DNA of 39,562 bases, taken from the NCBI GenBank assembly GCA_947627735.1, contig CANQXG010000022.1:1-39562 (forward strand), in the 5' to 3' direction. The notes under the pieces were generated by a model. It made no database searches. It had not been told where the DNA came from and saw only the letters and a program-made list of their open reading frames with translations. This document shows positions 1 to 9,641 of the stretch, one piece after another (position 1 is the stretch's first letter; the number at the start of each line of letters is the position of its first letter). Source of the stretch: an uncultured Oscillospiraceae bacterium (GTDB taxonomy: Bacteria; Bacillota; Clostridia; Oscillospirales; Oscillospiraceae). A program made the position numbers and the translations under genes.

Positions 1-5
1 ACAGT

Positions 6-48
6 CCACCCCCTGGTGTTTTCTATCTTACACCAGGGGGTGGCTTTT
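6..48 (+). terminator. Rho-independent terminator of an upstream plus-strand gene
   Basis: A perfect 13-bp stem (6-18 with 31-43) encloses a 12-base loop and is followed by CTTTTCC on the plus strand. The T-run is on the plus-strand side, so it most likely ends a gene entering from the left edge. On the minus strand no T-run follows, so it is a poor terminator for polC, whose stop codon lies about 65 bases away. Confidence 0.6.
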
Positions 49-110
49 CCTATTGTCTGTTTTTCCCGGTACAGTTCGATCCGGAGGGGGAGCTTTTTTG
101 TCCAAACAGG

Positions 111-3100
111 TCAGAAGCCGAACAGGGTCATCTGGCTCTCCTCCGGCATGTCGCCGAAGGCGCCCAGCTTTTTCAGCACCTCGATGTGGGCGGAGCTGAC
201 CTTGGGGCAGGCCGCCGCCAGCTCCTCCACGGACACGAACTGCCGGCCGCCCTCCCTGGCCCGGGCCAGGTCCAGCGCCGCCGTCTCACCCAGGCCGGAC
301 ACGGCCACGAAGGGCACACGCAGCTGCTTCTCCCCCACCGGGTCGAAGGTGAAGGCGCTGGACTTGTACAGGTCGATGGGGGCGAAGTCATACCCCCGCA
401 TGTAAAACTCGTACACCATCTCCAGAGTGGTGACCAGGTCCTGCTCCTTGGCGGTGGCGTTGGGATTGGAATTGATCTCCCGGATCTTGGCCCGGACTTT
501 GTTGGCCCCGCCCATCATCATCTCCGCGTCGAAGCCGTCCTTCTGGCTGCGGCGGTAGAAAAGCGCGGAGTAAAACGCCAGCGGCCAGTGGACCTTGTAC
601 CAGGCGATGCGGAAGGCCATCAGCACATAGGCCACCGCGTGGGCCTTGGGGAACAGGTACTCGATCTTATGGCAGGAGTCGATGTACCACTGGGGCACCC
701 CGTGGGACTTCATCTGCTCCACCTGCTCGTCGGTGAGCTGCTTGTTCTTCTTGCGCACGTTCTCCATGGCCTTGAAGGCGGTGTTGGCGTCGATGCCCTG
801 CTGCATGAGGTAGATCATGATGTCGTCCCGGCAGCCGATGGTGTCCGACACGGACACGCCGGATCTGATGAGGTCCTGGGCGTTGCCCAGCCACACGCCG
901 GTACCGTGGGAGTAGCCGGACAGGCGCACCAGCATGTCGAACTTGTCCGGCTTGGTGTCCACCAGCATCTGGCGGGTGAAGCCGGTGCCGAACTCCGGGA
1001 TGCCCAGAGAGCCGGTCTGGCCGATGATGGGGTCGTCGTCCGGCAGGCCCAGGGCCTTGGGGGAGGAGAACAGGCTCATGGTGGACCCGTCGTCCAGGCG
1101 GATGGTCTTGGCGTCGGTGCCGGTGAGCCGCTCCAGCATGTTTATCATGGTGGGGTTATCGTGGCCCAGCTCGTCCAGCTTCAGCAGATAGTCCTCCATG
1201 AAGTGGTATTCCAGATGGGTGGTGATCACGCCGGTGTCCGCGTCGTCCGCCGGGTGCTGCACCGGGCAGAAGTCGGTCACGTCCATGTCCTGGGGGATGA
1301 TCACCAGCCCCCCCGGGTGCTGGCCGGTGGTGCGCTTGACGCCCACCAGCCCCTGGGCCAGGCGGTTCATCTCCGCCTGGTTGAAGGTATAGCCCTTCTC
1401 CTCGGCGTACTTCTTCACATAGCCGTAGGCGGTCTTTTCCGCGATGGTGCCCACGGTGCCGGCCTTGAACACGTGGTCGGCGCCGAACAGGGTCTTTGTA
1501 TAGGCGTGGGCGTTGGCCTGGTACTCCCCGGAGAAGTTCAGGTCGATATCCGGCACCTTGTCGCCCTTGATGCCCAGGAAGGTGGCGAAGGGGATGTCGA
1601 AGCCCTCCTTGCGCATCTCCGTGCCGCAGTTCGGGCACACCTTGTCCGGCATGTCCGCCCCGCATCCGTAGCCCTTGCCGGAGGCAAAATCCGTGTGGTA
1701 GCACTTGGGGCACAGGTAGTGGGCCGGCAGGCTGTTCACCTCCGTGATGCCCGCCAGATAGGCCACCAGGCTGGACCCCACGCTGCCCCGGCTGCCCACC
1801 AGATACCCGTGAGCCAGGCTGTCCGCCACCAGCTTTTGGGCGGACATGTAGATCACGTCGAAGTGCCGGCTCAGGATGGTGTCCATCTCCATGGTCACCC
1901 GGTCGGTGATGATCTGCTCCGGCTCCGGGCCGTACATCTGGTGCAGCTTGCCGTACACCAGGTCCTCCAGCTGGCCGGCAGAGTTCTCGATCACCGGCGG
2001 ATAGAGCCGGTGCTCCGGCAGCAGGTCCACCTGCCCCTGGATCATATCCGCGATGCGGTTGGTGTTGGTCACCACCACCTCATAGGCCCGCTCCTGCCCC
2101 AGGTAGGCAAACTCCTCCAGCATCTCCTCCGTGGTCCGGAAGTACAGCGGCGTGTCCCGGTCCGCGTCGGAGAAGCCCTTGGCGTTGAGCAGGATGTGGC
2201 GGAAGGTTTCGTCCTCCGGGTCCAGGAAGTGCACGTCCCCCGTGGCGCACACCGGCTTTCCCAGCTCGTCGGCCACGGCCAGGACCCGGCGGTTGAAATC
2301 GCGCAGCTCCTCCTCGCTCTTGGCCATGCCGCTGTCCAGCATGAAGGCGTTGTTGGCCAGGGGCATGATCTCGAAGTAGTCGTAAAACGCCCCCAGGCGC
2401 TTCAGCTCCGCCCGGCCCCGGTGGCGGCATACCGCCTGGAAGAACTCCCCCGCCTCGCAGGCGCTGCCCACCAGCAGCCCCTCCCGGTGGGCCATCAGCA
2501 GGCTCTTGGGGATCACCGGCACCTTCCGGAAGTGCTCCAGATGGCTCTTGGAGATCAGCTCGTAGAGGTTTTTTAGCCCCGCCCGGTTTTGCACCAGCAG
2601 GGAGATGTGCCGGGTCCGGGGATGGCGGCCGGACCGGGCGCGCAGAGCGCGGACGATATCGTTCACCTGGCCCAGACGCGCCGCGCCCTGCTCCGACAGC
2701 ATGGGCACGAAACGGGCCAATATCCGTCCGCACACCAGCGCGTCGTCGCTGGCCCGGTGGTGGGTGAACCCGGGCAGGCCCAGCCGGTCGGAGACCATGT
2801 CCAGCTTGAACTTCTTCAGCTCGGGCAGCAGCGCCTGGGCCAGGGCCAGAGTGTCGATGTACAGCGGGTCGAAATCCCGGCCCATCCGCTCCGCCGCCGC
2901 GGCGATGAACCCCACGTCGAAGTCCGCGTTGTGGGCGCACAGGGGAAGCTGGCCCGCGAAGTCCAAAAACGCCCCCACCGCCTCCGCCTCCGACGGCGCG
3001 TCGAACACGTCCCGGTCGGTGATGCCCGTCAGGCGCTGGATGTCCTCCGGGATGGGCATATTGGGGTTTACATAAGTTTGGAATTTCTCCCCCGGGACCC

Positions 3101-4085
3101 CCTTGACGAACCGGATGGCGCCGATCTCGGTGATCCGGTCCTTTTCATCGGAAAGGCCGGTGGTCTCGATATCGAAGGCAACATAGTCCCCCTCCACCGG
3201 CCCGTCCCCGGGTCCGCGCACGGCGACGCCTTCGTCCACATCGTTTACATAATACCCTTCCATGCCATAGATGACCCGTATCCCCTTGGCCGCCTTGGAG
3301 GCGGCGGGGAAGGCCTGGGCCACCCCGTGGTCGGTGACGGCCACCGCCGGCATGCCCCAGTAGGCCGCCCGCTTCACCGCGGCGGCCGGGTCGGTCAGGC
3401 CGTCCATGGAGGACATCTGGGTGTGCAGGTGCAGCTCCACCCGCTTCACCGGGGCGTTGTCCCGGCGGGGCGCCGGGGCCTCGGCGGTCTGGATGTGCCT
3501 GGGTTCCAGCTCCGCCTCCTTGCTGTAGGCGTTGAACTTCATGGCCCCGGACACGGTCAGGTACATGCCCTCGGCGATCTTCTTGGCGAAGGACTGGTCC
3601 TCCTCCTTGGGGATGAACCGGCTGACCCGGACGCTGCCGGAGCCGTCGGTCATGTCGAACTGGAGCACGGTGGCCCCCAGGCGCTGCACCTCCCGGGTTT
3701 CCACGGCGAACACCCGGCCGGACACCACCACGGTCTTCTGCTCCGGGGAGGCGTCCTTCATGGGGATGGGCTTGCCCTTGATGGCCCGGCCCAGCAGCAC
3801 CTTCCCGCCGCCGGCGGGGCCGGCCTTCTCGGCGGGGCGGCTCTCCTCCTGGGGCCAGGAGGCATCGATATGCACCGACATAAGGCCCAGATCCCCGGCG
3901 ATGGCCCACTCCAGGGCCGACACCTCCGCCGGGGCGGGCATGGCGGGAAACAGGACACGGACGGTCATGGCCGTCCGCTCCCGGTTCACCGTCCCCTCCA
4001 GCACCTGGGTCTGGCCTAGGTTGCCGTAGCTCCGGTCCAGCTCCCCGCAGCAGGGGAACATATCCAACAGCGATCTCTTCTCCAC
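111..4085 (-). CDS. polC: DNA polymerase III alpha subunit, Gram-positive PolC type
   Basis: Replicative polymerase of low-GC Gram-positive bacteria and Clostridia, carrying its own 3'-5' proofreading exonuclease. Domains in order: a short N-terminal region, an OB fold (about 116-200), a PHP domain starting with HLHT near 218, a DEDDh exonuclease inserted in the PHP domain (FDIETTG near 304), and the polymerase core. A four-Cys zinc site (CPKC...CPNC, about 790-820) and the catalytic PDIDLNF (about 846) are present. At 1324 residues it is shorter than the roughly 1440 of Bacillus PolC, mainly at the N terminus. The start is a GTG 24 bases after the ispG stop, with GGAG upstream. It is the last gene of the pyrH operon. 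Confidence 0.96.
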   Translation of the reverse strand: MEKRSLLDMFPCCGELDRSYGNLGQTQVLEGTVNRERTAMTVRVLFPAMPAPAEVSALEWAIAGDLGLMSVHIDASWPQEESRPAEKAGPAGGGKVLLGRAIKGKPIPMKDASPEQKTVVVSGRVFAVETREVQRLGATVLQFDMTDGSGSVRVSRFIPKEEDQSFAKKIAEGMYLTVSGAMKFNAYSKEAELEPRHIQTAEAPAPRRDNAPVKRVELHLHTQMSSMDGLTDPAAAVKRAAYWGMPAVAVTDHGVAQAFPAASKAAKGIRVIYGMEGYYVNDVDEGVAVRGPGDGPVEGDYVAFDIETTGLSDEKDRITEIGAIRFVKGVPGEKFQTYVNPNMPIPEDIQRLTGITDRDVFDAPSEAEAVGAFLDFAGQLPLCAHNADFDVGFIAAAAERMGRDFDPLYIDTLALAQALLPELKKFKLDMVSDRLGLPGFTHHRASDDALVCGRILARFVPMLSEQGAARLGQVNDIVRALRARSGRHPRTRHISLLVQNRAGLKNLYELISKSHLEHFRKVPVIPKSLLMAHREGLLVGSACEAGEFFQAVCRHRGRAELKRLGAFYDYFEIMPLANNAFMLDSGMAKSEEELRDFNRRVLAVADELGKPVCATGDVHFLDPEDETFRHILLNAKGFSDADRDTPLYFRTTEEMLEEFAYLGQERAYEVVVTNTNRIADMIQGQVDLLPEHRLYPPVIENSAGQLEDLVYGKLHQMYGPEPEQIITDRVTMEMDTILSRHFDVIYMSAQKLVADSLAHGYLVGSRGSVGSSLVAYLAGITEVNSLPAHYLCPKCYHTDFASGKGYGCGADMPDKVCPNCGTEMRKEGFDIPFATFLGIKGDKVPDIDLNFSGEYQANAHAYTKTLFGADHVFKAGTVGTIAEKTAYGYVKKYAEEKGYTFNQAEMNRLAQGLVGVKRTTGQHPGGLVIIPQDMDVTDFCPVQHPADDADTGVITTHLEYHFMEDYLLKLDELGHDNPTMINMLERLTGTDAKTIRLDDGSTMSLFSSPKALGLPDDDPIIGQTGSLGIPEFGTGFTRQMLVDTKPDKFDMLVRLSGYSHGTGVWLGNAQDLIRSGVSVSDTIGCRDDIMIYLMQQGIDANTAFKAMENVRKKNKQLTDEQVEQMKSHGVPQWYIDSCHKIEYLFPKAHAVAYVLMAFRIAWYKVHWPLAFYSALFYRRSQKDGFDAEMMMGGANKVRAKIREINSNPNATAKEQDLVTTLEMVYEFYMRGYDFAPIDLYKSSAFTFDPVGEKQLRVPFVAVSGLGETAALDLARAREGGRQFVSVEELAAACPKVSSAHIEVLKKLGAFGDMPEESQMTLFGF

Positions 4086-4109
4086 AGTCCTATGTACTCC
4101 AGATATGTC

Positions 4110-5165
4110 TTACGAGTTCTCGATCAGTTCCATGAGCCTGTCCAGCAGCTCCGCCTCCGGCACCCTTGTGCGCACCACCTGTCCCTTGACGAACAGGCTG
4201 CCGAAGCCCCGGCCCCCGGCCACGCCGAAGTCCGCCTCCCGGGCCTCCCCGGGGCCGTTCACCTCGCAGCCCATCACCGCCACGGTGATGTCCCGGTCCA
4301 GGCCGGCCAGCCGCCGCTCCGCCTCTTTCGCCAGGGAGATGAGGTCGATCTGCGTCCGGCCGCAGGTGGGGCAGGACACGAACCGGACGCCCTTGTTCCG
4401 CAGGCCGCAGGCCCGCAGTATGGCCAGGCCCGCCCTGACCTCCTCCTCCGGGTCGGCGGTGAGGCTCACCCGGATGGTGTCGCCGATGCCCTCCATGAGG
4501 AGCGCGCCGATGCCCACGGCGGAGTTGACGAGTCCGCCGTAGCTGGTGCCCGCCTCCGTCACCCCCACGTGCAGGGGGCAGTCAAACCTCTCCGCCGCCA
4601 GCCGGTAGGCCGCCACGGTGAGGGACACGTCCGACGCCTTCACGGACAGGGCTACGTCCTGAAAGCCCACGTCCTCCAAGGCCCCCAGCTCCCGGGCGGC
4701 GCTCTCCGCCAGCGCCTCGGCGGTGGGGCCGCCGTATTTGGCCAGAAGGTCCTTCTCCAGCGAGCCGGTGTTCACGCCCACCCGGATGGGGATGCCCCGC
4801 TCCCGGCAGGCAGCGGCCACCGCCGCCACCCGCTCCCTGGAGCCGATGTTGCCGGGGTTGATGCGCACCGCGTCCACTCCCGCCTCCGCCGCCGCGATGG
4901 CCAGCCGGTGGTCGAAGTGGATGTCCGCCACCACGGGCATGGGCGCCGCCGCCATGATGGCGGGCAGAGCCGCCGCAGCGGCAGCGTCGGGCACCGCCAC
5001 CCGGATGATGTCGCATCCGGCGGCAGCCAGCCGGGCCATCTGCTCCAGGGTGGCCTCGGGGTCCCGGGTGTCCGTATTGCACATGGACTGGACCGTCACG
5101 GCGGCGCCGCCGCCCACGGCCACGCCGCCCACGTCGATCCGTCTGGTCTGCTCTCTTCTCATCAC
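4110..5165 (-). CDS. ispG: 4-hydroxy-3-methylbut-2-enyl diphosphate synthase (IspG/GcpE)
   Basis: Penultimate enzyme of the MEP isoprenoid pathway. It reductively opens the methylerythritol cyclodiphosphate ring with a [4Fe-4S] cluster. The 351-residue protein has the bacterial two-domain form: a TIM barrel (about 10-240) and a C-terminal cluster domain with C265, C268, C300 and E307 (SCPTC and GCEVNGPGE), which match the known cluster ligands. Its start overlaps the rseP stop by four bases (ATGA), suggesting translational coupling. It sits with dxr and uppS, so three isoprenoid or undecaprenyl genes share one transcript. Confidence 0.97.
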   Translation of the reverse strand: MMRREQTRRIDVGGVAVGGGAAVTVQSMCNTDTRDPEATLEQMARLAAAGCDIIRVAVPDAAAAAALPAIMAAAPMPVVADIHFDHRLAIAAAEAGVDAVRINPGNIGSRERVAAVAAACRERGIPIRVGVNTGSLEKDLLAKYGGPTAEALAESAARELGALEDVGFQDVALSVKASDVSLTVAAYRLAAERFDCPLHVGVTEAGTSYGGLVNSAVGIGALLMEGIGDTIRVSLTADPEEEVRAGLAILRACGLRNKGVRFVSCPTCGRTQIDLISLAKEAERRLAGLDRDITVAVMGCEVNGPGEAREADFGVAGGRGFGSLFVKGQVVRTRVPEAELLDRLMELIENS

Positions 5166-6238
5166 GTCCGAATGATCCTCGCTATGTCGTTGAACATCAC
5201 ATACACCATCAGCCCCATCAGCAGCACCAGCCCCGCGGTGTTCACGATCCCCTCATACTTGGGGTCGATCCGCCGCCGGAGGATGTGCTCGGCCAGCCAC
5301 GTCACCAGCAGGAAGAATATCCGCCCGCCGTCCAGGGCCGGGATGGGCAATAGGTTCATCACCGCCAGGTTCACCGCGATGAACGCCGCCAGGTAGAAGA
5401 TATTCAGCAGTCCGTCCGCCACCGAGGGCGCCTGGGTGCCCACATCGGCGATCATGTCCACGATGCCCACCACGCCGGTCATCTGGTCCACGCCCACCGC
5501 CCCGGTGAGCAGGTCCGTCAGCCCCAGCCGCACCATCCGCACGAAGTCCATGGCCCCGTACCAAGTGTATTTCAGCCTGGCCCACAGGCCCGACTCCGTG
5601 GCCTCGAAATAGAACCCATAGCGCATGACCTTCTCGCCGGTGACCTCGTCGGTGTACTCCCGGGTGGTCATGGGGTAGTCCTCCAGGACCACCTTTTTCC
5701 CGCTCCGGATCAGCTCAAGGTCCATCCGGCCGTCCCGGCTGCGGGCCATGTACAGCCCCACGTCGCTGGCCAGGTATGTCCTCTCGCCGTTGACCCGGTA
5801 GAAGGTGTCCCCCGGCAGGATGCCGTCCGCCCCCTCATAGGGGCAGCCGTCCATGAACCGGGTCACCGTGGGGGGCGAAAAGGAGTCCACCTGGGTGTAG
5901 CACAGCCCCACCAGCAGCAGCCCCAGCAGGAAGTTCATGGCCGCACCCGCCGCCAGGATGATGAGCTTTTTCCAGGCCGCGGCGTTGGAAAAGGCCGCCG
6001 GGTCCGGAGACTCGCCGTCCTCCCCCTCCATGGCGCAGTACCCGCCGATGGGCAGCGCCCGCAGGCTGACCTGGGTGCCGCTCTTGGACACGGTGCCCCA
6101 CAGCTTCGGACCCATGCCCATGGAGAACTCCAGCACCCGCACCCCGCACAGCCGGGCCGCCATGAAATGGCCCAGCTCGTGGATGCCGATGAGCACGCCG
6201 AAGATCAATATGGCAAGCAGGATGTAAAGGATCGTCAT
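5162..6238 (-). CDS. rseP: RseP-type site-2 zinc metalloprotease
   Basis: Intramembrane protease of the RseP/RasP family, which cuts anti-sigma factors and remnant signal peptides within the membrane. The HELGH zinc motif is at residues 20-24 in the first membrane segment, a PDZ domain occupies the middle (about 110-220), and the second active-site motif (NLLPIPALDGG) lies near 305 before the last membrane segments. Length 358 is normal for Firmicutes. It lies 32 bases after dxr and overlaps ispG by four bases. This is its usual position in Firmicutes. Confidence 0.95.
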   Translation of the reverse strand: MTILYILLAILIFGVLIGIHELGHFMAARLCGVRVLEFSMGMGPKLWGTVSKSGTQVSLRALPIGGYCAMEGEDGESPDPAAFSNAAAWKKLIILAAGAAMNFLLGLLLVGLCYTQVDSFSPPTVTRFMDGCPYEGADGILPGDTFYRVNGERTYLASDVGLYMARSRDGRMDLELIRSGKKVVLEDYPMTTREYTDEVTGEKVMRYGFYFEATESGLWARLKYTWYGAMDFVRMVRLGLTDLLTGAVGVDQMTGVVGIVDMIADVGTQAPSVADGLLNIFYLAAFIAVNLAVMNLLPIPALDGGRIFFLLVTWLAEHILRRRIDPKYEGIVNTAGLVLLMGLMVYVMFNDIARIIRT

Positions 6239-6270
6239 AGTACCACCAGTCTATTCCCCGCCGGCGGGGA

Positions 6271-7404
6271 TTATCTCTCTGTCATCAGGCGCCGGGCCTC
6301 GCCGTCCGCCGCCAGGATGTCGTCCAGGGTGGGATCGGCCACGCCGGGCACCCGCGCCACCGCCTCCGCCACCCGGTCATAGATATCATTATACCCGATC
6401 CGGCCTGCCAGAAACAGGGCCACCGCCTCCTCGTTGGCGGCGCTCATCACCGCGGGGGCCACGCCGCCCCGGCGGGCGCAGTCCATGGCCAGGGCCAGGC
6501 AGGGCGTCTTCTCCAGGTCTGGGGCCTGGAAGGTCAGCTCCCCCATCTTCCAGAAGTCCAGCCGCTCATAGGGGGAGGCCGCCCGCTCCGGCCAGGTCAT
6601 GGCGTACTGGATGGGCAGGCCCATGTCTGGCACCGCCATCTGGGCCAGCACCGTGCCGTCGACCAGCTCCACCATGGAGTGGATCACGCTCTGGGGGTGG
6701 ATGACCACCTGGATGTCGTCGGGCATGAGGCCAAACAGGTGCATGGCCTCGATCAGCTCCAGACCCTTGTTCATCATGGTGGCGCTGTCCACGGATATCT
6801 TGGCCCCCATGTGCCAGTTGGGGTGGCGCACCGCCTGCTCCGGCGTCACGGAGGCGGTCTCGGCCCGGGTCCAGCCCCGGAAGGGGCCGCCGGAGCCGGT
6901 GAGCAATATTTTATGCAGCTGGTCCCGCCGGCCCTCCAGGCACTGGAATACAGCCGCGTGCTCCGAGTCCACGGGCACGATCTCCGCCCCCGCCTGCCTG
7001 GCGGCGGCCATGACGATGGACCCGGCGCACACCAATGTTTCCTTGTTGGCCAGGCATATGCGTTTTTTCGCCGCGATGGCGTCCAGCGTCGGCTGCAGGC
7101 CCACGGAGCCGGACACCGCCGTCACCACCGCCTCGCAGTCGTATACCGCCGCCCGGCGCAGGCCCTCCAGGCCCTCGCCGATCTCCACCGGCAGGTCCCG
7201 CACGGCCAGGCGCAGCCGGGCCGCCGCGTCTTTGTCGTACACCGCCGCGTAGCCGGGCCGGAAGCGGCGTATCTGCTCCTCCAGCAGCCGGATGTCCCGC
7301 CGGGCGGCCAGGGCCGTCACGCGCACCCCCAGCCGCTCCGCCGCCGCCAGGCTCTGGCGGCCAATGGACCCGGTGGAACCCAGGATGGAAACGGACCGGA
7401 TCAT
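6271..7404 (-). CDS. dxr: 1-deoxy-D-xylulose 5-phosphate reductoisomerase
   Basis: First committed enzyme of the MEP pathway; NADPH-dependent, converting DXP to methylerythritol phosphate. The start used here ([15 protein letters not shown]) places the nucleotide-binding GSTGSIG at residues 9-15. Other family motifs are LTGSGGPFRG, the metal- and substrate-binding SVDSATMMNKGLE, and HPQSVIHSMVE. The resulting 377 residues is a normal length. A longer open frame runs upstream through uppS but is not the gene. The ATG overlaps the uppS TGA by four bases. In most Firmicutes cdsA lies between uppS and dxr; here it is absent. Confidence 0.96.
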   Translation of the reverse strand: MIRSVSILGSTGSIGRQSLAAAERLGVRVTALAARRDIRLLEEQIRRFRPGYAAVYDKDAAARLRLAVRDLPVEIGEGLEGLRRAAVYDCEAVVTAVSGSVGLQPTLDAIAAKKRICLANKETLVCAGSIVMAAARQAGAEIVPVDSEHAAVFQCLEGRRDQLHKILLTGSGGPFRGWTRAETASVTPEQAVRHPNWHMGAKISVDSATMMNKGLELIEAMHLFGLMPDDIQVVIHPQSVIHSMVELVDGTVLAQMAVPDMGLPIQYAMTWPERAASPYERLDFWKMGELTFQAPDLEKTPCLALAMDCARRGGVAPAVMSAANEEAVALFLAGRIGYNDIYDRVAEAVARVPGVADPTLDDILAADGEARRLMTER

Positions 7405-8174
7405 AATCTCTCCCCCACATCGCCGTACCGGCGCTCCCGGCTCTGATAGGCGGCGATGGCCTTGTCGAACTCCTTCTCGTCGAAGTCCGGCCACAGCACG
7501 TCGGAGAAGTACAGCTCCGCATAGGCCGCCTGCCACAGCAGGAAGTTGGAGATGCGCTTCTCCCCGCCCGGGCGGATGAGCAGGTCCGGGTCCGGGATGT
7601 TCCCGCCCCACATATAGCCGCCGAAGCGCTCCTCGTCTAGCTCCGGGCAGCCCTCCGCCGCCCACTTCTTCGCCGCCCGGACGATCTCGTCCCGGCCTCC
7701 GTAGTTCAGGCAGATGTTCACCTGCGCCCCCCTGTAGACGGCGGAGCGCTCCATGCACTGCCGGCACAGCTCCTGCAGCGCCGGATCGAAGGGGGCCAGG
7801 TCCCCGAAGATGCAGATGCGCACCCGTTCCTTTTCCAGGTCCCGCAGGGCCTGGCGGAGGTATTTCTCCAGCAGGGCCAATATGGCGTCCACTTCCTCTT
7901 TGGGCCGCTTCCAGTTCTCCGTGGAGAAGGCGTACACCGTCAGGTATTCGATGCCCAGCCTCTGGCAGTACCGGGCCGCCCGGCGGAAGCTGTCCGCCCC
8001 GGCGGAGTGGCCGGCGGACCGGGGCATGCCCCGGCGGCGGGCCCAGCGGCCGTTGCCGTCCATGATGACGGCGATGTGGCGGGGCAGGCGCGCGTTTTCC
8101 ATTTCTTCCACATACTCATGGCGGGGGAGTCCACTGGACTCTCCCGCCAATCCGTCGTTCTTTCCGGCGATCAT
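7401..8174 (-). CDS. uppS: Isoprenyl (undecaprenyl) diphosphate synthase
   Basis: cis-Prenyltransferase that makes the C55 lipid carrier for peptidoglycan. The diagnostic [13 protein letters not shown] near residue 33, the NWKRP motif, and the C-terminal [19 protein letters not shown] region are present. The 257-residue length includes about 30 extra N-terminal residues. The start chosen overlaps the frr stop by four bases (ATGA); a later in-frame ATG at the MENARLPRH segment would give a more usual N terminus and cannot be excluded. Confidence 0.95.
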   Translation of the reverse strand: MIAGKNDGLAGESSGLPRHEYVEEMENARLPRHIAVIMDGNGRWARRRGMPRSAGHSAGADSFRRAARYCQRLGIEYLTVYAFSTENWKRPKEEVDAILALLEKYLRQALRDLEKERVRICIFGDLAPFDPALQELCRQCMERSAVYRGAQVNICLNYGGRDEIVRAAKKWAAEGCPELDEERFGGYMWGGNIPDPDLLIRPGGEKRISNFLLWQAAYAELYFSDVLWPDFDEKEFDKAIAAYQSRERRYGDVGERL

Positions 8175-8722
8175 ATGGCGAACAGCTCTTTTTCCTTGGC
8201 GTCGGTGAGCTTGTCGATGTCCTTGATGTTGTCGTCGGTCAGCTTCTGCAGCTCCTTCTCCAGGTCCTTCTGGTCGTCCTCGGTGATGTCCCCGGCCTTC
8301 TGCTGCTTCTTGATCTTGTCCATGGCGTCCCGACGGATGTTGCGCACGGCCACCTTGGCCTCCTCGCCGTACTTGCGCACCTGCTTGGCCAGCTCCTTGC
8401 GCCGCTCCTCGGTCAGCTGGGGGAAGGCCAGGCGGATGACCCGGCCATCGTTCTGGGGGTTGATGCCCAGCTCGGAGGCCTGGATGGCTTTTTCGATGCC
8501 CTTGAGCGCGTTGCTGTCCCAGGGGGTGATCACCAGCGTCCGGGGATCGGGCACGGAGATGGCGGCCATCTGGTTGATGGGCGTGGGGGAGCCGTAATAG
8601 TCCACGGTGATGCCGTTGAGCACGGCGGCGTTGGCCCGCCCCGCCCGCACGGCGTCGAACTGGCCGGACAAAAATTCCTTGGCCTTGGTCATTTTCACTT
8701 CAAATTCCTTCAGCTCAGACAT
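8171..8722 (-). CDS. frr: Ribosome recycling factor
   Basis: Acts with EF-G to split the post-termination ribosome. From [11 protein letters not shown] the protein is 183 residues, the family norm, with the conserved VRAGRAN and [10 protein letters not shown] motifs and a C-terminal helix. AAAGGAGG precedes this ATG at good spacing. The open frame continues upstream through the repeat element at 8779-8896, but that extension has no similarity to the family and is not part of the gene. It is cotranscribed with pyrH and coupled to uppS. Confidence 0.96.
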   Translation of the reverse strand: MSELKEFEVKMTKAKEFLSGQFDAVRAGRANAAVLNGITVDYYGSPTPINQMAAISVPDPRTLVITPWDSNALKGIEKAIQASELGINPQNDGRVIRLAFPQLTEERRKELAKQVRKYGEEAKVAVRNIRRDAMDKIKKQQKAGDITEDDQKDLEKELQKLTDDNIKDIDKLTDAKEKELFAI

Positions 8723-8778
8723 TGTCAGGTCCTCCTTTGATGTATAGTCGTATTGAAAACAAAACTTCTTCCATATTG

Positions 8779-8896
8779 GCCCCCTTGTGCAAAGGGGGCT
8801 GGCAGCGCGAAGCGCTGACTGAGGGATTGTTCTCCAGAGTACGACAACCCCTCCGTCGCGGCTTTGCCGCGACACCTCCCCTTACACAGGGGAGGC
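8779..8896. repeat. 118-bp palindromic repeat element between pyrH and frr
   Basis: The two ends are imperfect inverted copies of each other (about 53 bases each). Each half itself contains two hairpins: a pyrimidine/purine stem at the tip (CCCCCTT...AAGGGGG at the left, CCTCCCC...GGGGAGG at the right) and a GC-rich inner stem (AGCGC-GAA-GCGCT at the left; GTCGCGGC-TTT-GCCGCGAC at the right). The element ends two bases from the pyrH stop codon. The build resembles small non-autonomous palindromic repeats (MITE- or REP-like). Only one copy is seen in this window, so its repetitive nature is inferred from structure. Confidence 0.65.
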
Positions 8897-8898
8897 TT

Positions 8899-9612
8899 TT
8901 AGTCCACCCGCGTGCCGATCTTCTCCCCCTTCACCACTCGGAGGATGTTCTCCGGCGGGTCCAGGGCGAAGATCATGGTGGGGATGGCGTTGTCCCGGAG
9001 CATGCACGCGGCGGTGGAGTCGATGACCCCCAGCCCCTTGGCCAGGATCTCGTCATAGCCGATGCTGTCCAGCTTTTTCGCGGTGGGATCGGTCCGGGGG
9101 TCGGCGGTATAGACCCCATCGATGTTCTTGGCCATCAGCAGCGCGTCCGCGCCGATCTCGGCGGCCTTCAGGGCCGCGGCGGAGTCGGTGGAGAAATAGG
9201 GGTTGCCGCTGCCGGCGGCGAACAGCACCACCCGGCCCTTGGCCAGATGCTCCATGGCCCGCAGGTAGGAATAGCTCTCCGCGATGCGGGGCATGTCGAT
9301 CATGCTCATCACCCGGGCGGGCACGCCCTCCTGCCCCAGCACCTCCGCCAGGGCCAGGCTGTTCATCACCGTGGCCAGCATGCCCATCTTATCGGCCTGG
9401 GAGCGCTCCATCTTCCCGCCCCCGTCCTTGGCGCCGCGCCAGTAATTGCCGCCGCCGGTGACCAGGCCCACCTGCACGCCCATCTCCGCCAGCGCGCCGA
9501 TGGCCCGGGACACCCGGTGCATCACCGCGAAATCCAGCCCCCGGCCGCTCTGGCCTCCCAGGGCCTCGCCACTGAGCTTCAAAAGTACCCGACGGTACGC
9601 GGGACTGTCCAT
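8899..9612 (-). CDS. pyrH: UMP kinase
   Basis: Phosphorylates UMP to UDP in pyrimidine nucleotide synthesis; hexameric amino-acid-kinase-fold enzyme. The N-terminal LLKLSGEALGG, the GGGNYWRG motif and the Asp-rich C-terminal segment (NIDGVYTADPRTDPTA) are diagnostic. Length 237 is normal. It is the first gene of the operon, with a sigma-A type promoter 30-60 bases upstream. Its TAA lies immediately after the palindromic repeat element. No tsf gene is seen upstream; spoIIGA runs the other way instead. Confidence 0.97.
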   Translation of the reverse strand: MDSPAYRRVLLKLSGEALGGQSGRGLDFAVMHRVSRAIGALAEMGVQVGLVTGGGNYWRGAKDGGGKMERSQADKMGMLATVMNSLALAEVLGQEGVPARVMSMIDMPRIAESYSYLRAMEHLAKGRVVLFAAGSGNPYFSTDSAAALKAAEIGADALLMAKNIDGVYTADPRTDPTAKKLDSIGYDEILAKGLGVIDSTAACMLRDNAIPTMIFALDPPENILRVVKGEKIGTRVD

Positions 9613-9641
9613 ATCATCACGCCTCCCAGCCTGTTTTCTCC

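Noticed and set aside
186..2576. Long open frame (796 codons) on the plus strand opposite polC
   Set aside because: It mirrors polC codons; high GC at third positions keeps the antisense frame open. The protein is His/Gly/Leu/Val-rich with no motif and no ribosome site.
8723..8875. N-terminal extension of frr through the repeat element
   Set aside because: The family length and the ribosome site both point to the ATG at 8722; the extension is translated repeat sequence.
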